NCBI RefSeq assembly: GCF_030209475.1
Contig: NZ_JARVRW010000015.1
Span: 1 to 64,000 of the forward strand
Origin: Microbacterium sp. lyk4-40-TSB-66
Lineage (GTDB): Bacteria; Actinomycetota; Actinomycetes; Actinomycetales; Microbacteriaceae
Direction of reading: 5' to 3'
DNA length: 64,000 nt
Both the position numbers and the translations under genes were made by a program. Below are positions 8,157 through 15,513 of this stretch, piece by piece; the first letter of the stretch is position 1, and the number at the start of each line of letters is the position of its first letter. A model generated the notes under the pieces. That model made no database searches. It saw only the letters and a list, made by a program, of their open reading frames with translations, and had not been told where the DNA came from.

Positions 8157-9401
8157 ATGCCCGACGGACAGGTGCTCGAACTGGCCGGCCTCACCAAACG
8201 GTTCGGGGCGATCTCGGCCGTCGACGGCCTGACCGCCCGCATCGAACCCGGGCAGGTGACGGGTTTCCTCGGCCCCAACGGCGCGGGCAAGACGACCTCG
8301 CTGCGGATGCTGCTCGGACTGGTGCGTCCGACCGCGGGCACCGCCCTGATCGGCGGCAAGCCGTACGCCGACCTCGCCTCGCCGTTGCAGAGCGTCGGCG
8401 CCGCCCTCGAGGCATCCAGCTTCCACCCCGGTCGCTCGGCCGCGAACCACCTCAAGGTCTACGCGCGCGCCGCCGGACTCCCCACCTCCCGCATCGACGA
8501 CGTGCTCGGTCTCGTCGGTCTCGCCGACGTCGCGGGACGCCGCGTCGGCGGCTTCTCGCTCGGAATGCGCCAGCGCCTGGGCCTGGCCACCGCGCTCCTC
8601 GGCGATCCCGGTGTGCTCGTGCTCGACGAGCCGTCGAACGGGCTCGACCCCGAGGGCATCCGCTGGATGCGCTCTCTGCTGCGCCACCTCGCCGAAGAGG
8701 GCCGTACGGTGCTCATCTCCTCGCACCTGCTGGCCGAGGTGCAGCAGACCGTCGACGCGCTGCTCATCATCTCGCGGGGGCGCCTGGTGTTCCAGGGCGG
8801 CATCGAAGACCTCGCCGACCCCGACGAGTACGCCACGGTCGTGGACTCCCCCGACCGCGACGCGCTGTCGCGCCTGCTCGACGACCGCGGCATCGAGCAC
8901 CAGCTGTTGCGCAACGGCTTCACGATCCGCCACCACGAACCGGTCGAGATCGGCGCCCTCGCGGCGGGCGCCGGCATCGCGCTGTCGAACCTGCAGAGCA
9001 AGGGCGCGAGCCTCGAGGACATCTTCCTCGAACTCGTCAGCGGCGTGCGCACTCACGCGAGCGCCGGCGCGGCACCGGCCCCGGTCGCCGCCGAGGCTCC
9101 CCCAGTGGCGCAGGATCCCCCCGCCGCGGAAGATCCCGGGGAGACTCCGGATGCCCGGGAGGTTCCGGATGCCGGCACCCCGGCGCCCGCGCCGACGACG
9201 GCCCCCGTCGCGGCGGCCGACCCCGACGACGAGCCGCGCCCCTCGACGGCCATGGTGGCGGTGGTACCGCCCCCTCGGTCCGCCCGTCCCGCGACGCCGC
9301 CGGCCGGTGAAGGCCCTCGCAACTCCTACTCCGTCGCATCCACGGGCGTCATCGACATCGTCCCCTCCGCATCCCCCGATGAGACGGAGGCCCCGCGTTG
9401 A
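8157..9401 (+). CDS. ABC transporter ATP-binding protein with long disordered tail
   Basis: A 414-residue ATPase of the ABC-2 (CcmA/DrrA-like) exporter type. Visible are Walker A GPNGAGKTT, the signature FSLGMRQRLGL, Walker B VLVLDEPSNGLDPEG and the H-loop SSHLLAEV. The catalytic part ends near residue 300. The remaining 110 residues are a low-complexity Ala/Pro/Asp tail, unusual for the family and probably disordered. A good ribosome-binding site (gaaagggg) precedes ATG 8157. It overlaps its permease by 4 bp. Substrate is unknown; drug, lipid or peptide export are all possible. Confidence 0.92.
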   Translation: MPDGQVLELAGLTKRFGAISAVDGLTARIEPGQVTGFLGPNGAGKTTSLRMLLGLVRPTAGTALIGGKPYADLASPLQSVGAALEASSFHPGRSAANHLKVYARAAGLPTSRIDDVLGLVGLADVAGRRVGGFSLGMRQRLGLATALLGDPGVLVLDEPSNGLDPEGIRWMRSLLRHLAEEGRTVLISSHLLAEVQQTVDALLIISRGRLVFQGGIEDLADPDEYATVVDSPDRDALSRLLDDRGIEHQLLRNGFTIRHHEPVEIGALAAGAGIALSNLQSKGASLEDIFLELVSGVRTHASAGAAPAPVAAEAPPVAQDPPAAEDPGETPDAREVPDAGTPAPAPTTAPVAAADPDDEPRPSTAMVAVVPPPRSARPATPPAGEGPRNSYSVASTGVIDIVPSASPDETEAPR

Positions 9402-10216
9402 CCCTCATCGCCGCGACCCGTTCCGAGTACACCAAGCAGTTCACCACCGCCGGGTGGTGGGTGCTCGGCATCGTGCTCGTCGTCTACGTCGCCTTCACGG
9501 CCGGCGTCCTTGCGTTCGTGTTCGGCGGGGTGGCGTCCGGTCAGCTGACGGGCTCGCGCGGCCCCGCGCCGTCCACCGACGGCATCCCCGCGCTCGTCTA
9601 CAGCTCCGCGACCGCGGTCGGCTACGTCTTCCCCCTGCTCGTGGGCACCCTGATGGTCACGACGGAGTTCCGCCACAAGACGCTCACGCCGACCTTCCTC
9701 GCCACCCCGCGCCGCGGGTCGGTGCTGGTGGGCAAGTTCGTCGTCGGCATCGTGGTGGGCCTGCTGTACGGCATCCTGGGCTCGATCGCCGCGCTCGGCG
9801 CCGGCGCGGGTGTGCTGAGTGTCTTCGGCATCGACACGGCCCTCGGCGCACCCGACACCTGGGAGCTCGTCGGTCGGATGCTGCTCGCCTTCGCCCTGTG
9901 GGCCCTCGTCGGCATCGGCGTCGGCACGGTCGTGCGCAACCAGGTGGCCGCGATCGTCATCGTGCTGGCCGTGACGCTGTTCGTCGAGCCGATCGTGCGC
10001 ACCGCCGGTGGTCTGGTCGAGGGCTTCGCGGGGGTCGTGAAGTGGTTCCCGAGCGCGGCGAGCGACGCGCTCGTCGGGCAGACGATCTTCGGCATCATGG
10101 GCGCAGCCGCCGGCGACACCCTGGAGTGGTGGGCGGGCGGGCTCGTGCTGCTCGGCTACGCGGTCGTGCTCGTCGTCATCGGCCTGCTGACGACCTGGCG
10201 TCGCGACATCGACTGA
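9398..10216 (+). CDS. ABC-2 type transporter permease
   Basis: A 272-residue integral membrane partner of the preceding ATPase, starting at TTG 9398 inside its stop codon. It has six hydrophobic segments: one after the N-terminal SEYTKQFTTAGWW, two around LVYSSATAVGYVFPLLVGTLMV and VGKFVVGIVVGLLYGILGSI, and three towards the C-terminus. The cytoplasmic loop with TTEFRHKTLTPTFLATP is typical of ABC-2 exporters, where the helix before the second membrane segment contacts the ATPase. The complex presumably acts as a two-plus-two exporter; the substrate cannot be read from the sequence. Confidence 0.9.
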   Translation: MTLIAATRSEYTKQFTTAGWWVLGIVLVVYVAFTAGVLAFVFGGVASGQLTGSRGPAPSTDGIPALVYSSATAVGYVFPLLVGTLMVTTEFRHKTLTPTFLATPRRGSVLVGKFVVGIVVGLLYGILGSIAALGAGAGVLSVFGIDTALGAPDTWELVGRMLLAFALWALVGIGVGTVVRNQVAAIVIVLAVTLFVEPIVRTAGGLVEGFAGVVKWFPSAASDALVGQTIFGIMGAAAGDTLEWWAGGLVLLGYAVVLVVIGLLTTWRRDID

Positions 10217-10270
10217 CACCCTCGCATCCATCGGCGGCTCCGGCGGTTCGGCCACCCGCACGCCGAGGAC

Positions 10271-10293
10271 CCTGAACCCGTCGAAGGGTCAGG
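10271..10293. terminator. Short inverted repeat after the ABC permease
   Basis: cctgaaccc (10271-10279) and gggtcagg (10286-10293) flank gtcgaa and can pair with one bulged base. It lies 54 bp after the permease stop. There is no U tract. It may be a weak terminator or part of a dispersed repeat of the cctga...gtcgaaggg type frequent in actinobacteria. Confidence 0.35.
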
Positions 10294-10378
10294 CACCCAT
10301 TCCCCTCGCCCACCGCGAACGACGCTTCGCCGTCGGTCGCTCATTTGGCCGCTCGCCGGTCAGCGGAGAGAATCGACC

Positions 10379-11197
10379 GTGCTCGATGGACCGGTGATCG
10401 CGGAGTGGCTGCCGGTGTCGGTGGCATCCCTGCTCCTGCTGCTGATCGCTGCGGGAGTGGCCGGCTGGGTCGACGCGGTCGTCGGCGGCGGCGGGCTCAT
10501 CCAGCTCCCCGCCCTCGTCATCGCGGTGCCGAAAGACGTGGCGACGCCGTTCATCCTCGGCACGAACAAGCTGTCGTCGTTCTTCGGCACGCTCTCGGCC
10601 AGCTGGGTGTACCTCCGCCGGATCCGGGTGCAGCTCGTGCTGCTCGTCCCCCTCGTCGTCGGGGCCTACGCCGGCTCCACCGTGGGCGCGGCGCTCTCGC
10701 GCTACGTGCCCCGAGAGGTGCTGACCCCGATCGTCCTGGTGGCGGTGATCGTGGTGGCGCTCTACACCCTCTTGAAGCCCCGGATGGGCCTCGAGCACGC
10801 ACCGCGTCACAACAGCACCGCAGCGACCGCCTGGCGGGCGGCGGCGATCGGTCTGCTGGTCGGGTTCTACGACGGCATCCTCGGGCCCGGAACGGGGTCG
10901 TTCTTCGTCATCCTGATCGTCGGGGTGCTGGGCTACGGCTTCCTGCAGGCGAGCGCCAACGCCAAGATCGCCAACCTCACCACCAACCTCGCCGCCCTCG
11001 CGGTGTACGGCGTGCACGGCGAGATCCTGCTCGTTCTGGGTCTGGCGATGGCCGTGATGAACATCACCGGCGGCTTCATCGGCGCCCACATGGCCACGCG
11101 CCGGGGCAGTGGCTTCGTGCGGATCGTGTTCCTGGTGACCCTGTCGATCCTCATCGTCAAGCTCGCGTGGGACACGGTGGTTCAGTTCACGGCCTGA
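10379..11197 (+). CDS. TSUP (TauE/SafE) family permease
   Basis: A 272-residue multi-helix membrane protein. The N-terminal half contains GWVDAVVGGGGLIQLPAL and PFILGTNKLSSFFGT, and the second half repeats the pattern with GFYDGILGPGTGSFFVI and ASANAKIANLTTNLAAL. This internally duplicated GGGG/GPGTG pattern is the hallmark of the TauE/SafE family (sulfite, sulfoacetate or other organosulfur anion export). It starts at GTG 10379, 5 nt after a GAGAAT sequence that could be a -10 box of a leaderless transcript. No sulfur-metabolism genes are adjacent, so the substrate is unknown. Confidence 0.88.
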   Translation: MLDGPVIAEWLPVSVASLLLLLIAAGVAGWVDAVVGGGGLIQLPALVIAVPKDVATPFILGTNKLSSFFGTLSASWVYLRRIRVQLVLLVPLVVGAYAGSTVGAALSRYVPREVLTPIVLVAVIVVALYTLLKPRMGLEHAPRHNSTAATAWRAAAIGLLVGFYDGILGPGTGSFFVILIVGVLGYGFLQASANAKIANLTTNLAALAVYGVHGEILLVLGLAMAVMNITGGFIGAHMATRRGSGFVRIVFLVTLSILIVKLAWDTVVQFTA

Positions 11198-11256
11198 GCA
11201 CCCTCGTCGGGCGGGCCCCGGCACCCCGGGCGACCGCCCGGCGCGGCGCGCGACGC

Positions 11257-11646
11257 TCAGGCGACGATGTCGGCGACGTTCTCGGGTTCGGATGCCACGT
11301 CGAGACGCAGGGCCTGCAGCAGTGCCACCCCGTGCTTGGTGGTCAGAACGAGGCGTTCGAACTCGTCGTGACCGGTGAGGTCGACGACGACGCTGGGCTT
11401 GCGGCCGCGGATGACGACGAAGTCGTTGCCGCCCGCCGACTTCCACGTGCCCATGCCGACCGCGACGGGAAGGTTGATGCCGGGATTGGGGACACCGCGC
11501 AACCACGTCCAGGCGTCGTCGGTCAGCTGCACGCGCTCGATGTGCTCGCGCGGCACGACGATGTTGGATCTCCGGAACGACATCGCCCGCTCGGTCGCCG
11601 AGAGCACGACCTCGAGCTGCGTCGAATCGAGCAGCAGGGTCACCAT
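11257..11646 (-). CDS. Conserved hypothetical protein, PH-like beta fold suspected
   Basis: A 129-residue soluble protein. Short alternating strands such as LEVVLSATERAMSFRR, NIVVPREHIERVQL, VAVGMGTWKS and DFVVIRGRKPSVVVDL suggest a bacterial PH-like beta barrel like those that read membrane or ligand signals; this is an inference from pattern only. The acidic C-terminus ends in ENVADIVA. ATG 11646 is used; another in-frame ATG at 11655 is possible. It is a single gene between the TauE/SafE gene (converging) and the glycosidase, with no clear promoter. Confidence 0.65.
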   Translation of the reverse strand: MVTLLLDSTQLEVVLSATERAMSFRRSNIVVPREHIERVQLTDDAWTWLRGVPNPGINLPVAVGMGTWKSAGGNDFVVIRGRKPSVVVDLTGHDEFERLVLTTKHGVALLQALRLDVASEPENVADIVA

Positions 11647-11780
11647 GGCACCCATCCTGCCAGCGCGAGCGGGTGCCCACCGGCGCGGCACCTCACGAGA
11701 GCGCAACGATCCACCGCGCACGACGAAGCCGCGCCCGGGATCGTTCCGGACGCGGCTCCGTCGAGTGGACGGTCGAGCGG

Positions 11781-14700
11781 TCAGCCGCAGCGGGCCTCGG
11801 TGAAGGGCAACGAGACCGTGTCGGTCACCGTCTTGCCGTTCACCGTCGCCGTGGCATCCACCGTCACCGTTCCGGCGGGAATGGTCGTCTGACGCGTGGT
11901 GAAGGCGGCCGACGAACTCTTGCCCGCGGCGAGGGAGCCGAACGCCTTCGTTCCATACGGGCCCTTCGCCGTGACCGTCACCGGGAAGCCCTCGGCGTTT
12001 CGCACCGTGACCGTCTGGGTGACCTTGCCCGCGATGCAGCGGGAGCTCACGGCCCCGGTGACCTCGAGCCCGGTCGGCGCGGTGACGACGACGGTGGCCG
12101 TGACGCGACGGTTGTCGGGTGCGACCTCCTCGGCGCTCTCCATGTCGAAGATCGGCAGGCCGTCCGCGGCGAAGTGCACCCGGCGCACGAACATGTCGCG
12201 ACCGCTGAGGTTGTTGTTGTCGGTGCGGGCGTGGAAGACGTACAGCAGGTTGTCGTCCTCGTCCTGCGACCACATGCCGTGACCGGTGCCGAGCTGCCAG
12301 GAGCCGTTGAAGACGCCGGACTTCTGGATCGGGTAGTTGAGCTTGCTCCACGCGCTCGGCGAGGTCAGGTCGACGTTCTTCCCGGCCGTGGCCAGGGCGA
12401 GGCCGGTCGTGTACGTGTCGCCGACGGTCGAGCCGGAGTAGATCAGGTACAGCTTGCCGTCGCGCGCGTAGACGTTCGGTCCCTCGGCGATGACGTTGTC
12501 CCAGGCGTACTCGGGGGCGAGGATGCGCACCGGCTCCGAGGTCAGACGGGTCGGGTTGGCCGGGTCCATCTTGGCGATGAACAGAGCGCCCAGCTGCTGC
12601 CATACGTAGTACGACTGACCCGAGTCCTCGACGTAGGTCATGTCGAGCGAGATGGTCTGGACGGGGTTCAGGATGCCGCCGTTCGACCGGAGCACCTTCT
12701 GCGCCTTCGTCCAGTTGGCCGGCACGGCGGGATCGAGGTCGCGCCCCTGCGCGTCCTTCTTGAGCTGGATGATGCTGGCCTGGCCGGTGAACATGTCGGG
12801 GCGACCGTTCGCACCGTCGTAGCAGGGCATGAACAGGATCGAGAGCTTGCCGCCGATGACGTGGTACTCGGGAGCCCAGAAGCATCCGGTCATCGCCCGA
12901 CCCTCGGCGTCGGTGTCACCGCGACGCAGGAGGTCGATCTCGACGTTGCGTCCGGCGCGGATGGCCTCGTCGGACAGGTCCTCGATCGAGTTCGCGATGC
13001 GGATCGGCATGTGCGCCCCGCCCTGCGGGTCGATGTTGCCGCCGTAGATGTCCTCGGTCGCGATCATGAGGAACTTCTGCTGCCCGTTCAGGTCGTAACG
13101 GAACACCGAGGGGTCGGCGCGCTCGTCGGCGAACGGCGTCGCGTACTCCGGCTGCTTGACCGTGCCGCTGACCTCGTAGGTACCGGGCTTCGAGGTGTCG
13201 ACGGCGCCGATGGAGGCGGCATCCCAGGTCACCGGGCGGGTGGCTTTCGAACCGTCCGAGTACGACAGCTCGACGCGCTTCGCGAGGGCGGCCGCGTCGA
13301 GGGAGCTCCCCTGCGCGATCTCGAGCGGAGCCGGGGCGGTGACGCCGGTGTTGGCGACGCGCCCGAAGCGCACCTCGAGCGCCGCCAGGGTGTCGGCGTC
13401 GACCGGGACGGTGTTGCCGGAGTCGAAGTTCGCGACCGCGGCCTCGTCGACGCCGGCGGTCGCGGCGACCGCTCCGCGGCGCACCTCGCCGCGGGTGGAG
13501 ACGTCGCCCAGGTCGGCGAAGGAGGTGTACATCGCAGCTCCGGCGTCCGAGGTCCACGAGACCACGTAGCGGTCGGCGGCGGAGTCGTAGACGGCGGCGG
13601 GGTCGTTGACCCCCGACGTCACCCCGAGGTTCAGCATGCCCACCTCGTCGTAGCTGCGCAGATCGGCGCTGCGGGCGAAGAGCACGCTCGAGGTCTGGGT
13701 CCCGTCGGCTCCCCCGCCGCGGGCTGTGCGGGTGGCGACGACGCCGTAACCGCCGTCTTCGAGAGTGAACAGGTGCGGGTCGCGGAGGCTCCGGATGTCG
13801 CTGTCGCGCGGACCGTTCGCGGGCACCGGGACGGCGGTCTTCGGGAAGAAGATGCCGTAGTTCTCGTTCAGCGGACGCCAGGCGTCGTCGTCGCCGACGG
13901 CGAGGTGCATGCTGAGCGCGACGTCGGCGTTGTTCGCCTCGGTGACCAGCGTGGGCACGCGGTTGTAGGCCAGCAGCTGCTCGGTCGAGTCGGCCGGGAG
14001 CACCGTGACGGCGAAGGTACGGTCGGCGGTCGCGCCCGTCGCAGCGTCCGTCACGCGCACGGTGATCGATCCGTCGGCGCCGGAGACGACGCCATCGGTC
14101 ACGACGACACCGCCGTCGGTCGATCGCACGGCGACGGTCGTCCCCTCGGGGGCGGCGGGAAGCGTCGAGCCCGATTCGAGGACGCTGGGGATGACGAACC
14201 GACCGGCCAGACGGGCCGCGCGCTGTTCGGCGGTCTCGGTCGAGGCGGTCACGGTCACCGTGATGGTGCGGGTGGCCGTCACGCCGCGGACGGCGGCGGT
14301 GGCCGTCAGCTGGGCGGTGCCGCCGGGCTGACCGGCCACGGGGGCGGTCACCGTTCCATCGGGAGCCACGAGCGCGGGGTTGCTCGACGTCCAGGTCACG
14401 CGGCCGCCGGAGGTCGGCAGATCGATGTCGGTCGAGGTCGAGATGTCTTTCAGCGCCAGGGCGTCGAGGATCGCCTGAGCCTGCGCGCGCAGTTCGGTCG
14501 CGTGGGTCTCGGCGTCGGTCTGAGCCGTGGCCGCGACCTCGGTCGCCGACAGGGCGCGGTCGTAGACGCGGAACGCCGAGATCGCTCCCTGGAAGAGCGG
14601 GTCGGGCCAGGGGGCGCGCCCGATGGTGTTCAGCGACTGGTCGCGCACGTCGGCGGGGGTGCGGTCGATCGCGGCGTCGGCGACGCGGATGCCGTCGAGG

Positions 14701-15266
14701 TAGAGCGACGCGCGCCCCGTGGTGCCGTCGACGACCGAGGCCACGTTGATCCACTGGTTCGCGGTCACGCCGCAGGACGACGCTCCCACGAGCCGCTCGA
14801 CGCCGGCGGACTTCACGCCGAGGAGCGGGGTGCGGCCGGAGCCGCAGTTCAGGGAGGCGAAGAAGTACTCGGTCGCGGCCGACTCGTTGCCCACGTTCCA
14901 GAGGAAGTGGAACGAGTTCAGCATGGCCTGCGACGCCTTCACCTCGGCGACCACCGTCGCCGATCGGTCGCCCGCCAGGATGTCGTCGGGCAGCTCGACC
15001 CAGTTCCCCGTCGAGGTCTTGGCTCCGCCGCGCATGGTCAGGCCACTCGCGGTCCAGTCGGAGCTCTGAACGTTGCGGACGGTCGCGGCCCCGAGCGACG
15101 ATCCGGTCGCGGTGTTGGGGACCGTCGCGCCGGAGGGCTGACGGAAGTCATAGGCGGCGACGAGGCCGTCGGTGGGTGCGGCGGCGACCGCGGGCTGGGC
15201 GGTCGCGAAGGTCGCCGCCCCGACCGCGAGTGCGGTGAGGAAGGCGAGGCGTCGTCGGGTTCTCAC
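11781..15266 (-). CDS. Secreted GH43-type glycosidase with LamG-like and Ig-like domains
   Basis: A 1161-residue exported enzyme. Residues 1-30 are a signal peptide (basic MRTRRRLAFL start, hydrophobic core, then Ala-rich AQPAVAAA). A LamG-like jelly-roll (about 34-230) probably binds sugar. An Ig-like domain follows, ending in ATRTITVTVT. Two propeller-like stretches follow: one around LRDPHLF (about 490) and a better conserved one from ADPSVFRYD to GTGHGMW (about 755-1000) with WAPEYH and EGPNVYARDGKLYLIYSG, matching GH43 arabinanase/xylosidase-type enzymes. Between them an Ig-like (Big_4) segment with SYSDGSKATRPVTW is inserted. No sorting signal is present, so it is likely released. GTG 15266 follows aaaggag. 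The exact substrate (arabinan, arabinoxylan) is inferred. Confidence 0.85.
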   Translation of the reverse strand: MRTRRRLAFLTALAVGAATFATAQPAVAAAPTDGLVAAYDFRQPSGATVPNTATGSSLGAATVRNVQSSDWTASGLTMRGGAKTSTGNWVELPDDILAGDRSATVVAEVKASQAMLNSFHFLWNVGNESAATEYFFASLNCGSGRTPLLGVKSAGVERLVGASSCGVTANQWINVASVVDGTTGRASLYLDGIRVADAAIDRTPADVRDQSLNTIGRAPWPDPLFQGAISAFRVYDRALSATEVAATAQTDAETHATELRAQAQAILDALALKDISTSTDIDLPTSGGRVTWTSSNPALVAPDGTVTAPVAGQPGGTAQLTATAAVRGVTATRTITVTVTASTETAEQRAARLAGRFVIPSVLESGSTLPAAPEGTTVAVRSTDGGVVVTDGVVSGADGSITVRVTDAATGATADRTFAVTVLPADSTEQLLAYNRVPTLVTEANNADVALSMHLAVGDDDAWRPLNENYGIFFPKTAVPVPANGPRDSDIRSLRDPHLFTLEDGGYGVVATRTARGGGADGTQTSSVLFARSADLRSYDEVGMLNLGVTSGVNDPAAVYDSAADRYVVSWTSDAGAAMYTSFADLGDVSTRGEVRRGAVAATAGVDEAAVANFDSGNTVPVDADTLAALEVRFGRVANTGVTAPAPLEIAQGSSLDAAALAKRVELSYSDGSKATRPVTWDAASIGAVDTSKPGTYEVSGTVKQPEYATPFADERADPSVFRYDLNGQQKFLMIATEDIYGGNIDPQGGAHMPIRIANSIEDLSDEAIRAGRNVEIDLLRRGDTDAEGRAMTGCFWAPEYHVIGGKLSILFMPCYDGANGRPDMFTGQASIIQLKKDAQGRDLDPAVPANWTKAQKVLRSNGGILNPVQTISLDMTYVEDSGQSYYVWQQLGALFIAKMDPANPTRLTSEPVRILAPEYAWDNVIAEGPNVYARDGKLYLIYSGSTVGDTYTTGLALATAGKNVDLTSPSAWSKLNYPIQKSGVFNGSWQLGTGHGMWSQDEDDNLLYVFHARTDNNNLSGRDMFVRRVHFAADGLPIFDMESAEEVAPDNRRVTATVVVTAPTGLEVTGAVSSRCIAGKVTQTVTVRNAEGFPVTVTAKGPYGTKAFGSLAAGKSSSAAFTTRQTTIPAGTVTVDATATVNGKTVTDTVSLPFTEARCG

Positions 15267-15351
15267 GTGTTCCGGCTCCTTTGCTCGGTGATCGTGCACC
15301 CGGCGACTCGTCGAGTCGGCGTCACCGACCGCGTCGAAGGGTGCCCGTGGT

Positions 15352-15373
15352 CGAATGTTAGCGGCAACATTCG
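15352..15373 (-). promoter_or_regulatory. LacI-family operator-like palindrome upstream of the GH43 gene
   Basis: cgaatgtt (15352-15359) and aacattcg (15366-15373) form an 8-bp inverted repeat around agcggc. The core resembles the consensus aatgttagcgctaacatt used by LacI-family sugar regulators in actinobacteria, with two central mismatches. It lies 86 bp before the glycosidase GTG start, where repression by a sugar-responsive LacI protein would act. The regulator gene is not in the window. Confidence 0.65.
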
Positions 15374-15513
15374 GCGTACGTCGATAGTGATTGCGCAAGA
15401 CGGCCACGACACCGCCCCCTCGACCACCTCGGCCATTCGGAGCGCGCGCCGCTCCGGGAAGACGCCGACTCCGCTCCGGCCCCGATGTCGGGGGCGGGGG
15501 ATAGCCTGGAGCG

